From Leptotrichia wadei (GTDB lineage Bacteria; Fusobacteriota; Fusobacteriia; Fusobacteriales; Leptotrichiaceae), in assembly GCF_007990545.2 (NCBI RefSeq), contig NZ_AP019829.2, forward strand, positions 496,001 through 560,000: a stretch of DNA of 64,000 bases. Direction: 5' to 3'. The notes under the pieces are model-generated. The model did no database searches. It was not told the DNA's origin and saw only the letters and a program-made list of their open reading frames with translations. Position numbers and translations under genes: made by a program. Positions 17,786 to 26,552 of the stretch are shown piece by piece; the first letter of the stretch is position 1; every line of letters begins with the position of its first letter.

Positions 17786-18202
17786 ATAAAATTTTATTAT
17801 AATCATTTTGACAAACCAGAATATGAATGTTATTTAGGTGGAAATTCTCCTTGGTAGGACATTGTAGGATATTCGAGAGCAGTAAGGATAGGAAATATTT
17901 TTTGAATAGCAGGAACAACAGTTGTCAAGGATGGAAAGCCTTATGTAGCAGGAAATGCTTATGAACAGACAAAATATATTCTTGAAAATATAAAAAAAGT
18001 TCTTGAAAAGGAAGGATTGGGGTTAAAAAATGTTATTAGAACAAGAATGTTTGTTACAGATATTTCAAAATGGGAAGAATATGGAAGAGCATATGGAGAA
18101 TTTTTTAGGGACATTAAACCAGTTGCAACAATGGTAGAGGTGTTTTCATTAATTGATAAGGAATTGATGATAGAAATAGAAGTAAGTGCAGTTGTTGATT
18201 AA
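17786..18202 (+). pseudogene. RidA/YjgF-family gene with two nonsense codons
   Basis: One frame reads as a RidA-family enamine/imine deaminase across 17786-18202: GNSPW, then TAG at 17855-17857 where relatives have Glu, then VGYSRAVRIGNIF, then TGA at 17903-17905 where relatives have Trp, then IAGTTVVKDGKPYVAGNAYE and KNVIRTRMFVTDISKWEEYG to the normal end SAVVD. The expected ATG at the front appears to be ATA (17786). Three independent point lesions mean the gene is dead, although a TTG or later codon could in principle start a 61-residue C-terminal piece. It fills most of the gap between 17780 and 18374. Confidence 0.85.
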
Positions 18203-18374
18203 GAAATAAATAGAAAAGTTATAAATCTTAAAATTTAGAGAGAAAATAAAACAATTTGAAAAAAAGTCAAAATATAAATATAAATGTTTTTATTGTGAAA
18301 AGGTAATCTTGGAAGATGAAATAAAAATTCAATAGTTAATTTAAAAAATAGTTTATTAAAGAAAGGAAAAGCCG

Positions 18375-18776
18375 ATGCCTAAAATAATTATAGAATCAAA
18401 AATATCTTCTAATGGTGGAGGAGATAAGTTTAAATTAAAAATAAATGATGAAAAAATTGTAGAAGTAAAATTTAATGAAAAAACAGAAATTGATGTAGAC
18501 TATGGAGAACAAACGCTTCAAGTATGCAATAATTTTTTAATAAAAACTCCTAAAAAAGTTATAAATGTGGAATCAGATAATCAAAACTACAGAATAACAC
18601 TTCATTTTAAAGCATGGGGAATTATTTTTATCTTTCAGATTCTAATGGCAGTGTTAATTATGAATATACATCAAACAGCAGTTTTTATTGTAATTCCAAT
18701 ATTTATTTTAGAAATTTTGATTCTAATTTTTATGGGAATGTTTGAAATAAAAGAAGTTAAAAGAAAGGAAGATTAG
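18375..18776 (+). CDS. hypothetical protein with two C-terminal membrane spans
   Basis: 133 residues. The N-terminal ~75 residues are polar and beta-rich (KFKLKINDEKIVEVKF, EIDVDYGEQTLQV). Two close membrane segments follow (WGIIFIFQILMAVLIM and AVFIVIPIFILEILILIFMG) and then a charged tail. GAAAGGAAAAG precedes the ATG. The layout, a soluble domain followed by a membrane hairpin, is common in uncharacterised Firmicutes and Fusobacteria proteins. It is adjacent to a pyrF fragment and a Fic gene. No family is recognised. Confidence 0.65.
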   Translation: MPKIIIESKISSNGGGDKFKLKINDEKIVEVKFNEKTEIDVDYGEQTLQVCNNFLIKTPKKVINVESDNQNYRITLHFKAWGIIFIFQILMAVLIMNIHQTAVFIVIPIFILEILILIFMGMFEIKEVKRKED

Positions 18777-18777
18777 A

Positions 18778-18903
18778 ATGACTAGAATTGATGAGAGAGT
18801 AAAAGATAGAATATTTGTTGCACTAGATTATGATAATATGGAAGATGCAAAAAGACTTGTAGAGAAACTTGGAGAAAATGGATATAAAAACTATAAATTA
18901 TGA
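18778..18903 (+). pseudogene. pyrF: 5' fragment of pyrF (orotidine-5'-phosphate decarboxylase)
   Basis: 41 codons beginning at ATG 18778 with AGAAAGGAAG upstream. DRIFVALDYDNMEDAKRLVE is the well-known N-terminal strand of OMP decarboxylase, including the Asp of ALD. After LGEN the sequence diverges and runs into a stop at 18903, inside the start of the Fic gene. Everything downstream, including the K.D.K.DI active site, is absent. It is therefore a truncated leftover joined to foreign DNA, and its junction supplies the start region of fic. Confidence 0.8.
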
Positions 18904-19552
18904 ATATTTTTTAGATTTATCAGTAAGAATGACGTATCATTCAAATGCAATTGAAGGAAATACATTGACACTAAATGAAACGGCTACGATTATTTTAGAT
19001 AGCACAATACCTGGAAGTAAGAGTGTTCGTGAGGTTTTTGAAGTTTTGAATCACAAAAAGGCAATTGACTATATGTTGACTGAACTTGCGAATGACCAAA
19101 AATTGGATATTTATGTGATTAAAAATATAAATAAGGAAATTTTAGACAGGTTGAATGATAATGCTGGAAATTTTAAAAATAGCAGTAATGCAATAATTGG
19201 TGCAGATTTTCAAACTTCTACACCAAGTCAAGCGCCAGTTCTTACAAAAAATTGGATTGAAAACTTGAATTATCGGTTGGAATTGTGTAAAACTGATGAT
19301 GAAAAGCTGCTTGAAATTTTAAATTCACATATAGAATTTGAAAGAATTCATCCTTTTAGCGATGGAAATGGACGAACAGGAAGGCTGACTATGCTGTATT
19401 TGTGTTTTCAGGAAAATATAAGTCCATTTGTGATTGAAAAAAAAGATAGAGCATTGTATATGAACTATTTGAGGAAACAAAATGCGGATATTATTTTTGA
19501 TAAAGTGAAGGAATTGCAACAATTTGAAAAGAAACGAATGGAACAATTTTAA
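18878..19552 (+). CDS. Fic-domain protein (AMPylase-like), possibly N-truncated
   Basis: 224 residues from ATG 18878; a TTG at 18869 is also in frame. The catalytic loop HPFSDGNGRTGRL is complete, with catalytic His. Near the N-terminus SNAIEGN fits the (S/T)xxxE(G/N) inhibitory helix found in self-inhibited Fic proteins, whose Glu blocks ATP binding. Fic enzymes usually transfer AMP to a protein hydroxyl. The start lies inside the pyrF fragment, and the residues ahead of the inhibitory helix are fewer than I would expect, so the gene may have lost its native beginning. No antitoxin gene is adjacent. Confidence 0.82.
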   Translation: MDIKTINYEYFLDLSVRMTYHSNAIEGNTLTLNETATIILDSTIPGSKSVREVFEVLNHKKAIDYMLTELANDQKLDIYVIKNINKEILDRLNDNAGNFKNSSNAIIGADFQTSTPSQAPVLTKNWIENLNYRLELCKTDDEKLLEILNSHIEFERIHPFSDGNGRTGRLTMLYLCFQENISPFVIEKKDRALYMNYLRKQNADIIFDKVKELQQFEKKRMEQF

Positions 19553-19617
19553 ATAGGTTAATAAATTAATTAAAAAATATAAATAAAAAATTTGGAGAGA
19601 AAATCGGAGGAGAAAAA

Positions 19618-21036
19618 ATGTCAGAAATTAAAAATGAAGCGAAAAAACCAAAAACTTTGTTTGATAAAGTTTGGGAAAAACATGTGATTACGGGAGAACC
19701 TGGAGAAGCACAACTTTTGTATATTGATTTGCACTTGATTCATGAGGTTACTTCGCCGCAGGCGTTTTCAGGATTAAGAATTGCAGGGAGAAAAGTTAGA
19801 AGACCTGACTTGACATTTGGAACAATGGATCATAATACACCAACAATTATGGCTGACAGAATGAATATTAAAGATAAAGTTTCAAAGGCACAGCTAGATG
19901 CGTTGGCAGCTAATTGCAAAGAATTTGGGATTGAACTTGTGGATATGTTTGATGAAAATAATGGAATTGTGCATATGGTGGGGCCTGAGCAAGGGCTGAC
20001 ACAGCCTGGAAAAACTGTAGTTTGTGGAGATAGCCATACTGCGACTCATGGAGCTTTTGGAGCTTTGGCGTTTGGAATTGGTACGAGTGAAGTGGAACAT
20101 GTTTTGGCTACACAGACAATTTGGCAAAAGAAACCAAAAACAATGGGAATTGAAATTACTGGGAAATTACAAAAGGGTGTATATGCAAAAGATATAATTC
20201 TTCATATAATCAAGACTTACGGAATTGGGCTTGGAAATGGTTATGCTTTCGAGTTTTTCGGAGATACGATAAGAGGGCTTTCGATGGAAGAAAGAATGAC
20301 AATTTGTAATATGGCAATCGAAGGAGGAGGAAAGTCAGGAATTATTGCACCTGATGAAACAACTTTTGAATATGTAAGAGGAAGAAGATTTGCACCAAAA
20401 GGCGAAGAATTTGATAAAAAAGTGGCTGAATGGAAAGAATTGTACACGGATTCTGTAGATGCGTTTGACAAATACATAAAAGTTGATGTTTCAAACCTTG
20501 AGCCACAAGTTACTTGGGGAACAAATCCTGAAATGGGAATTAATGTTACTGAAAAATTTCCAGAAATCAGAGATCACAATGATGAAAAAGCATACGAATA
20601 TATGGGCTTAAAACCGGGACAAACTCCATTTGACATACCTTTAAAGCACGTATTTATCGGTTCTTGTACAAATGGAAGACTGAGCGATCTGGAAATTGTC
20701 GCAAAAATTGTAAAAGGAAAGAAAGTTGCACCAAATATTACAGCAGTTGTAGTTCCTGGCTCGCAAGTAGTAAAAAAAGCGGCTGAAGAAAACGGAATTG
20801 CACAGATATTAAAAGATGCGGGATTTGAATGGAGAGAAGCTGGATGTTCCACTTGTCTTGGAATGAACCCTGATTTGATACCAGCTGGAGAGCATTGCGC
20901 CTCAACTTCTAACAGAAACTTTGAAGGACGGCAAGGAAAAGGGGCAAGAACTCATCTGGTAAGTCCTGCGATGGCTGCTGCTGCTGCAATTTATGGGAAA
21001 TTTGTGGATGTAAGAGAATTGGATGAAGTGAAATAA
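19618..21036 (+). CDS. leuC: 3-isopropylmalate dehydratase, large subunit
   Basis: 472 residues, expected length for the bacterial type. With LeuD it isomerises 2-isopropylmalate to 3-isopropylmalate. The aconitase-fold signatures are [38 protein letters not shown] (first cluster Cys) and [12 protein letters not shown] (two further Cys) for the [4Fe-4S] cluster, then [32 protein letters not shown] precedes ATG 19618. It is separated from leuD by one small unrelated gene, which is unusual since leuC and leuD are normally adjacent. Confidence 0.96.
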   Translation: MSEIKNEAKKPKTLFDKVWEKHVITGEPGEAQLLYIDLHLIHEVTSPQAFSGLRIAGRKVRRPDLTFGTMDHNTPTIMADRMNIKDKVSKAQLDALAANCKEFGIELVDMFDENNGIVHMVGPEQGLTQPGKTVVCGDSHTATHGAFGALAFGIGTSEVEHVLATQTIWQKKPKTMGIEITGKLQKGVYAKDIILHIIKTYGIGLGNGYAFEFFGDTIRGLSMEERMTICNMAIEGGGKSGIIAPDETTFEYVRGRRFAPKGEEFDKKVAEWKELYTDSVDAFDKYIKVDVSNLEPQVTWGTNPEMGINVTEKFPEIRDHNDEKAYEYMGLKPGQTPFDIPLKHVFIGSCTNGRLSDLEIVAKIVKGKKVAPNITAVVVPGSQVVKKAAEENGIAQILKDAGFEWREAGCSTCLGMNPDLIPAGEHCASTSNRNFEGRQGKGARTHLVSPAMAAAAAIYGKFVDVRELDEVK

Positions 21037-21090
21037 TTTGATGTTAAAGAATTTTAAATAATTTATACAAAATAGAAAGAGATAAATAAA

Positions 21091-21339
21091 ATGAATAAAA
21101 ATGAAATGATTAATGAGGTGCAACAACAATTTGGATATGATGAAAACTTTTCTCAGAAGGTTATAAGTATTTTTGAAAGTTGCTCAGAAATAGGGCAAAA
21201 AGGAAAAGAGCAAGTTGTAAGTCGTTATGTAAAAGAGTTAAATATTGGTGAAACCGAAGCAAACAATATTTTTGATTGTGTTTTTAATTTAATCAAAAAA
21301 GGGATAAAAGACAAGTTGAAAAATCCTTTTAAAAAGTAG
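21091..21339 (+). CDS. 82-residue hypothetical protein between leuC and leuD
   Basis: Small, mostly helical, hydrophilic product (NEMINEVQQQFGYDENFSQK, ELNIGETEANNIFDCVFNLI) with a basic C-terminus (KKGIKDKLKNPFKK). GAAAGAGA lies before the ATG, a moderate site. It sits in the 350-bp space between leuC and leuD on the same strand, so it is probably carried on their transcript. It has no membrane span and no recognised domain. Coding is supported by continuous frame, start signal and plausible composition only. Confidence 0.55.
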   Translation: MNKNEMINEVQQQFGYDENFSQKVISIFESCSEIGQKGKEQVVSRYVKELNIGETEANNIFDCVFNLIKKGIKDKLKNPFKK

Positions 21340-21384
21340 TTAAAAATGGGATTTTTATACAAAAAAAATGAAGGAGAATAAAAT

Positions 21385-21960
21385 ATGAAACCATTTACAA
21401 AATATGAAGGAACAATCGTTCCAATAATGAATGACAATATTGATACGGATCAATTAATTCCGAAACAATATTTAAAAAGTATCGAAAAAACAGGATTTGG
21501 AATACATGTTTTCGATGAGTGGAGATACAACGAAGATGGGTCTGACAATATGGATTTTAACTTAAATAAGCCAGAATACAAAAATGGGACAATTTTGATT
21601 ACAGGAGATAACTTTGGCTGTGGTTCAAGTAGGGAGCATGCGGCTTGGGCATTGCAGGATTATGGTTTTCACGTTATTGTGGCTGGAGGATATTCAGGAA
21701 TTTTCTACATGAACTGGTTAAACAATGGGCATCTGCCAATAACTTTGCCAGAAGCAGATAGAATCGAATTATCAAAATTGCCTGGAGATGTGAAGGTTAC
21801 AGTTGATTTGGAAAATAACAAATTGATTGCGAATGGGAAAGAATATGTTTTTGAGCTGGAAGAAAGCTGGAAACAAAGATTGCTTAAGGGATTGGATTCG
21901 ATTGGGTTGACTTTGCAGCATGAAGATGAGATTAGAAAATATGAGGAAAGTCATAAGTAG
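21385..21960 (+). CDS. leuD: 3-isopropylmalate dehydratase, small subunit
   Basis: 191 residues, usual length. It is the swivel domain that completes the LeuCD active site. [17 protein letters not shown] and the substrate-binding [17 protein letters not shown] are present, with [20 protein letters not shown] following. GAAGGAGAATA precedes the ATG. The next gene starts 17 bp downstream and is not part of the pathway; leuB is nearly 6 kb further on, past the McrBC genes. Confidence 0.95.
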   Translation: MKPFTKYEGTIVPIMNDNIDTDQLIPKQYLKSIEKTGFGIHVFDEWRYNEDGSDNMDFNLNKPEYKNGTILITGDNFGCGSSREHAAWALQDYGFHVIVAGGYSGIFYMNWLNNGHLPITLPEADRIELSKLPGDVKVTVDLENNKLIANGKEYVFELEESWKQRLLKGLDSIGLTLQHEDEIRKYEESHK

Positions 21961-21977
21961 TTAAAGAAGGAGTAAAA

Positions 21978-22517
21978 ATGAAAAATTGGGAAATCATAGA
22001 TGGAGAGCATACTCGTAAAGTGATGTGGATAAATCATGAAATAGAAATGAAATTGTACTGTAATGGTGAAGATGACATTGATGAAGAGAAAATTGATGAA
22101 ATAAAAGTCGAAGAAATGGTTGAAAAAATTTTAGAAAAGAAAGAATACAGGGATACAAAGTGTAAAGATTTATTTGCTAATGAATTTGTTGACTGGTTTA
22201 ATGAGGAAAAATGGGTAAAGCCAGAATATGCTGAAATTTATTATGAAACAAATAGTATTGATGAAGTGGAGAAAAAATTACTTAAAATTATTGAAAAAGA
22301 AGATACAGAAAAAATTATGAAAAATAATTTCCTTACAAAAGAAGCATTTAAAAAATTGCTTGATAATGATGAAATAGAAATAGTAATTGATTATGGTGAG
22401 GTAGAAGAAAATTCTAATTTTACAATAGCTATGCATAAAAAATTATTTTTTGTTGATAAAATGTTTTACACTTGTTGTAATTTTAATGGTGAAATAGACG
22501 AGTATTATATGGGCTAA
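21978..22517 (+). CDS. DUF2262-like hypothetical protein
   Basis: 179 residues, acidic, no membrane span. The pattern, a short beta region (KVMWINHEIEMKLYCNG) followed by a long acidic helix, KD-FANEFVDWFN, and a final beta part with IEIVIDYGEVEENSNFTIAM, parallels the next gene and matches what I recall of DUF2262 proteins. GAAGGAG precedes the ATG. The two adjacent genes look like diverged paralogues, a pattern seen in polymorphic immunity-gene clusters, though no toxin gene is adjacent. Function unknown. Confidence 0.6.
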   Translation: MKNWEIIDGEHTRKVMWINHEIEMKLYCNGEDDIDEEKIDEIKVEEMVEKILEKKEYRDTKCKDLFANEFVDWFNEEKWVKPEYAEIYYETNSIDEVEKKLLKIIEKEDTEKIMKNNFLTKEAFKKLLDNDEIEIVIDYGEVEENSNFTIAMHKKLFFVDKMFYTCCNFNGEIDEYYMG

Positions 22518-22551
22518 CTTTCTTAAATTTTTTTAAAAAGGAAAATCAGAT

Positions 22552-23352
22552 ATGGAAATTCAGAATTTTCGAGAAAGTTCACATAGCAGTTATTTTAAAG
22601 AATGGTATGGAAAAGTTATTTGGAAAGGTGAAGAAATACGAGTAAGTCTAACAATTTCAAAAAAATGTGGTAATGTTGAACTTGAAAAAGAAAAAATGCT
22701 TAAAATTTTGGAAGAATTGTATCTTAATCAGGATGAATGGAATAAAAAAGTGAAAGATACGATGGTTAAGTATTTTTATGATGTGCTGAATGATGATTTT
22801 TTTGATGATGGAGCATTTCCAGAGTATCCAACTTGCTATGATATGTTATTTGAAATTTTAAAAGACGATTTTACAAAAGAAGAAGCTGAAATGGCATATA
22901 AAAATAATATATTTCCACTAGACAAGTTTAAAAAATATATTTTTGTTGAAAGTATTGAAATAACAAGTGAAGGAAATTTTTATTTTGAAGTAGTTGATGA
23001 TTATATAGTTGTGGGGGATAATTGGATTTGGTTAAAAGGGAACATTGATAAGGGATTTTTGGCTGCAAGTTTTAATGCTCTTTTTGAGTTTGTTGTTGAT
23101 TTGGAATTAAACGATAAATTTTCTACGATATTTAGAGAGAAGACAAAAATACATTCAATGTGGTTAAGCAAGTGGGGAGAGCCAAAAGAAGGATTGGCAA
23201 AATTTTATTATAGTAATCATAATTTAGCAATAACTGGAAATTATAAAGCTGGGAAAAAAGAGGGAATTTGGGAATTTTATGATGAGGATGGAAAATTGAC
23301 TAAAAAGGTTAATTATGTTAATGATGTTGCTGAGAACGAAGTTGTTTATTGA
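22552..23352 (+). CDS. DUF2262-like protein with C-terminal MORN/YwqK-type repeats
   Basis: 266 residues. Residues 1-165 follow the DUF2262 layout (WYGKVIWKGEEIRVSL, a helix with DEWNKKVKD, then ESIEITSEGNFYFEVVDD). The C-terminal part (GLAKFYYSNHNLAITGNYKA and GIWEFYDEDGKLTKKVNY) is a MORN-like repeat pair of the kind seen in antitoxin-type YwqK proteins. A weak AAAAGGAAAA site precedes the ATG. The last ~80 bp of this gene and what follows are duplicated 970 bp downstream at 24244. Function unknown; a role in intercellular competition or immunity is only a guess. Confidence 0.6.
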   Translation: MEIQNFRESSHSSYFKEWYGKVIWKGEEIRVSLTISKKCGNVELEKEKMLKILEELYLNQDEWNKKVKDTMVKYFYDVLNDDFFDDGAFPEYPTCYDMLFEILKDDFTKEEAEMAYKNNIFPLDKFKKYIFVESIEITSEGNFYFEVVDDYIVVGDNWIWLKGNIDKGFLAASFNALFEFVVDLELNDKFSTIFREKTKIHSMWLSKWGEPKEGLAKFYYSNHNLAITGNYKAGKKEGIWEFYDEDGKLTKKVNYVNDVAENEVVY

Positions 23353-23507
23353 AATAATAGAATAAAAATTAGAAAGAAAAATTTAAAAGATGGCAGAAAA
23401 ATCAAAAGAACAATTAAAAGCGGAAGAATATTTTAAACAAAATGGGATAGAGTGCGATAAAAATTTTGTTTATGGTATTAATTAAAAAAGAAAGAAATTT
23501 TGAATTT
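23272..23507 (+). repeat. direct repeat, copy A, including a dead copy of the 24353 gene start
   Basis: This block covers the MORN gene's 3' end, the spacer, and the first codons of a gene beginning ATGGCAGAAAAATCAAAAGA at 23391. It matches 24244-24466 with few differences. In this copy the second gene reaches a stop after about 30 codons (FVYGIN then TAA), so it is a truncated duplicate of the 24353 gene. Confidence 0.85.
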
Positions 23508-23551
23508 GTAACTGAAATTTTTTGTATTTTGCGAAGGGAGAATATTGATTT

Positions 23552-23926
23552 ATGTTTTCAATATTAGGTGCAGTATTATTTGGAGTTATAGCAATTATGA
23601 CAGTTCTTGTTGCTTGTGGTTTGCCTCTGGGCGAATTTACAATGGGTGGACAACATAAAATCTTACCTAAGAAATTTAGAGTTATGGCAGTCATTTCGGT
23701 AGCTATCCAAATTTTTGCAATGATAATTATTTTACAAGCTGGAGGTTTTATTTCCTTATGGCTGTCTTTTAAGATTACTAAATATATTTGTTTCTTCTTT
23801 GCCGCTTATCTATCTTTGAATACTATTATGAACATGATTTCAAAAAGTAGGAAAGAAAAATATGTTATGACTCCGCTTTCACTTATAGCCGGAATATGTT
23901 TTTGGATAACGGCATTTCAGATGTAG
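23552..23926 (+). CDS. small four-span membrane protein
   Basis: 124 residues with four hydrophobic segments (about residues 2-22, 45-65, 66-86, 103-123) and the conserved-looking loop LPLGEFTMGGQHKILPKKFR. I recall similar uncharacterised proteins in Firmicutes with the same GEFTMGG...LPKK loop, so this is a real family without a known role. The start has GAAGGGAG about 15 bp upstream. It sits between the two copies of a direct repeat, so it may have been trapped or inserted within the duplicated segment. Confidence 0.7.
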   Translation: MFSILGAVLFGVIAIMTVLVACGLPLGEFTMGGQHKILPKKFRVMAVISVAIQIFAMIIILQAGGFISLWLSFKITKYICFFFAAYLSLNTIMNMISKSRKEKYVMTPLSLIAGICFWITAFQM

Positions 23927-24243
23927 TATGTAAAATGAGGATAATCTATAGTGCATCAAATTGGAATTTAAAGTAAAAAATACGTATAAAAAAATTTATT
24001 TTTAGTATTGATTATTTATAAGCTCATGTATTTTTAAATATATATACAAATAAAACATTACATTTTTTGGATTGGTACTATTTAATAACTATTTTATTTA
24101 TATTTTTAGCATTATGTAGTAGATAAAAAATCTAAAAAGAATATGTTAATCCTATATGGGATTTCAACTTAATTCACAAAATTTAAAAAATATAATAGAA
24201 ACTATTTATTGCATATGTCTTTTTGAAAAACTTATATTATGAT
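23927..24243. other. gene-free AT-rich spacer
   Basis: About 315 bp with stops in all frames, no promoter of good quality and no stable hairpin. A short frame reading LHFLDWYYLITILFIFLALC could be the eroded end of a membrane protein, but it has no start. Nothing else is visible before the second repeat copy begins at 24244. Confidence 0.5.
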
Positions 24244-24466
24244 GAATTTTATGATGAGGATGGGAAATTGACTAAAAAGGTTAATGATGTTGCTGAGAAG
24301 GAAGTTGTTTATTAAAATAATAGAATAAAAATTAGAAAGGAAAATTTAAAAGATGGCAGAAAAATCAAAAGAACAGTTGAAAGTAGAAGAATATTTCAAG
24401 CAAAATGGGATAGAGTATGATAAAAATTTTATTTACGGTATTAAAAGAGAAAGAAATTTGAATTCA
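24244..24466 (+). repeat. direct repeat, copy B
   Basis: Second copy of the 23272-23507 block. It begins with the orphan 3' end of the MORN gene (GAATTTTATGATGAGGATGG), lacks 9 bp (three codons) relative to copy A, and leads into the intact gene at 24353. The conserved spacer between the two genes (AAATAATAGAATAAAAATTA) shows that the original order was MORN gene then 24353-type gene. Confidence 0.85.
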
Positions 24467-24820
24467 TTTTTGATGATGGGACTTATTGGATTGATTATGA
24501 AAGCAGGAATGAAGCCGTGTTATATACTTTTTAAGGAGAATGAAATATTATTTTTCGAAGTTGGGATGCTTGGTGGAATTAAAGGGCTTTTAACAAGAAT
24601 AGATGTTGATGATATAGAAAAAATTGATTTAAAAAAAGGAATCGTAAACTATAAATTTACAATATCAGTAAGAGTTGGGGATAAAATAAAAAAAGAAATA
24701 ATAAATTTTGCCCAAATTAATGGAAAGGCATGGTGGATGCAGAATAGGAACAATCTGATTGAAGGTGGTTATTTTGATAGATTGAAGGAAAAAGTGGATA
24801 GAAAGAATTTGTTAAATTAA
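24353..24820 (+). CDS. hypothetical protein, PH-like
   Basis: 155 residues. After a charged N-terminal helix (MAEKSKEQLKVEEYFKQNG) the sequence alternates hydrophobic strands (CYILFKENEILFFEV, DVDDIEKIDLKKGIVNYKFT) in a way that suggests a PH-like or bacterial GRAM-like barrel, without a firm match. AAGGAAAATTTAAAAG precedes the ATG. A truncated copy of the same gene is at 23391. It is located directly before mcrB but separated by 31 bp, so it may be transcribed with it. No function is proposed. Confidence 0.55.
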   Translation: MAEKSKEQLKVEEYFKQNGIEYDKNFIYGIKRERNLNSFLMMGLIGLIMKAGMKPCYILFKENEILFFEVGMLGGIKGLLTRIDVDDIEKIDLKKGIVNYKFTISVRVGDKIKKEIINFAQINGKAWWMQNRNNLIEGGYFDRLKEKVDRKNLLN

Positions 24821-24851
24821 AAAAAATGAATAATTTTTAGGAGCAAGAAAA

Positions 24852-26552
24852 ATGTATAGAGCTAATGATGAAGACTATTTAAATTTTTTTGAAATGTTAA
24901 AATTTTGGATTTCTCAAACTGATAAAAATATTGCAAATAGTGGTGAGAGAGTAAAGATTAAAAATATAAAAAGCAAGGATATGGAAAGCTTGGAAAGATC
25001 AGAAAAAGAATTTTTAAATCCAAAATTTGATGAAAAATTTATAAAATATAGTGATTTTTCAATAAATATTAATTTTGTAACATCTGGACATTATAAAGGA
25101 GAAAATACTAATTTTATTGTATATCAATCTAAAATTGAAAATATAGGTTGTTGGATAAATATTGTTTATCAGTATGATAATAAAAAAGTTGTAGCTTATT
25201 ATAAAGGGTATCATGAAGACAATAAAGAATCTGAAGAATTTAAAAGGTATATGCAAGAAAAAGGATATACTAAAGGCTTTGAAGAATCAATTAGTAAATT
25301 AGGACTTAACGAAAAAGAACCAAATCAAAATGTAAAAGAGTTATTTGATTATTTTTATAAAATGATAGAAGAATCTGAAAATTATTCTAAAAATAAATTA
25401 AAAGATAGTAGAATATTTGACTTAAAAGAGAAACTAAAAAAAAATTATAATATAATTTTGAGAGGAGCTCCAGGAACAGGAAAAACATATTTAGCTAGAC
25501 AAATTGCAGCTGAAATGATAGGAATTAATGTTGATGAATTAGATAATAATGAACAGTTTGAGTTTGTTCAATTTCATTCCAGTTATGATTATACTGATTT
25601 TATTGAAGGATTGAGACCAATTATTAAAAATAATCAATTAGGTTTTGAATTAAAAAAAGGTATATTTTATGAATTTTGTGAAATAGCAAAAATATCAGAA
25701 GTTTTAAGAAAATTAAATTCTAAAGAATTTACATTACAAGGTTTTGAAATTTTTTTAAAAGAATTAGGGGGAAATAGAGCTAAAAATTATATTCCTAAAA
25801 TTGAGCAATTGCTTGGGAAAAAAAAATATACAGGAGATAAAACATCTGAAATAAAAACTTATGGAAATTTAAGAGAAATTCTTGAGAATAGCGAAGAAAT
25901 TAGCAAATTTGATAAAGAAAATAATTTTAGTAATTGGTATTCAACACCTGTTAATTATTTAAAAAAATATGATGATGAAATTAAAAAAGAACATAATTCT
26001 GTTAATAAAAATTATATTTTTCTTATTGATGAAATTAACAGAGGAGAAATTTCTAAAATTTTTGGAGAGCTGTTTTTCTCAATTGATCCAGAATATCGAG
26101 GTAAAAAAGGTTCTATAAAAACACAATATTCTAATATGCATGAAGATTCACAAGAAAAATTTTATATACCAGAAAATGTTTATATTATAGGAACAATGAA
26201 TGATATAGACCGTTCAGTAGATACTTTTGATTTTGCTATGCGACGTAGATTCTTATTTGAAGAGATTATGGCAGAAGACTCTCAGATAATGCTTAAAAAT
26301 GGCAAAATAAAAGAACAGATGACAAGATTAAATAATGCGATTATAGATCAAAAAATTGGTAATTTATCAAAAGATTATCAAATAGGTGGAAGTTATTTTA
26401 AAGCATTGGATGAAGGTAAAGTTAATCAAGACGAGCTTTGGAAAAATAAATTAGAACCTTTATTAAAAGATTATTTTAGAGGAGAAAGAGATTCAGAAGG
26501 AAAATTGAGAGAGATTAAAAAATATTATGATGGAAAAAATGATACTAACTGA
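24852..26552 (+). CDS. mcrB: McrB-type GTPase/AAA+ subunit of modification-dependent restriction
   Basis: 566 residues. The N-terminal ~190 residues are the variable DNA-reading region, with no family recognised. The motor core has Walker A GAPGTGKTY, Walker B IFLIDEINRGEISK, and the McrB signature GTMNDIDRS followed by the arginine-rich FDFAMRRRF. McrB binds DNA with modified bases and translocates it using GTP, delivering it to the McrC nuclease. Its end overlaps mcrC by 26 bp. The pair is inserted between leuD and leuB. Which modification it reads cannot be told from the sequence. Confidence 0.92.
   Translation: MYRANDEDYLNFFEMLKFWISQTDKNIANSGERVKIKNIKSKDMESLERSEKEFLNPKFDEKFIKYSDFSININFVTSGHYKGENTNFIVYQSKIENIGCWINIVYQYDNKKVVAYYKGYHEDNKESEEFKRYMQEKGYTKGFEESISKLGLNEKEPNQNVKELFDYFYKMIEESENYSKNKLKDSRIFDLKEKLKKNYNIILRGAPGTGKTYLARQIAAEMIGINVDELDNNEQFEFVQFHSSYDYTDFIEGLRPIIKNNQLGFELKKGIFYEFCEIAKISEVLRKLNSKEFTLQGFEIFLKELGGNRAKNYIPKIEQLLGKKKYTGDKTSEIKTYGNLREILENSEEISKFDKENNFSNWYSTPVNYLKKYDDEIKKEHNSVNKNYIFLIDEINRGEISKIFGELFFSIDPEYRGKKGSIKTQYSNMHEDSQEKFYIPENVYIIGTMNDIDRSVDTFDFAMRRRFLFEEIMAEDSQIMLKNGKIKEQMTRLNNAIIDQKIGNLSKDYQIGGSYFKALDEGKVNQDELWKNKLEPLLKDYFRGERDSEGKLREIKKYYDGKNDTN

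Noticed and set aside
8922-17905. TAG and TGA inside otherwise good frames as a sign of stop-codon recoding
   Set aside because: Healthy essential genes here end in TAG (recN) and TGA (alr), and Trp is written TGG throughout. The interrupted genes are all accessory, so mutation fits better than recoding.
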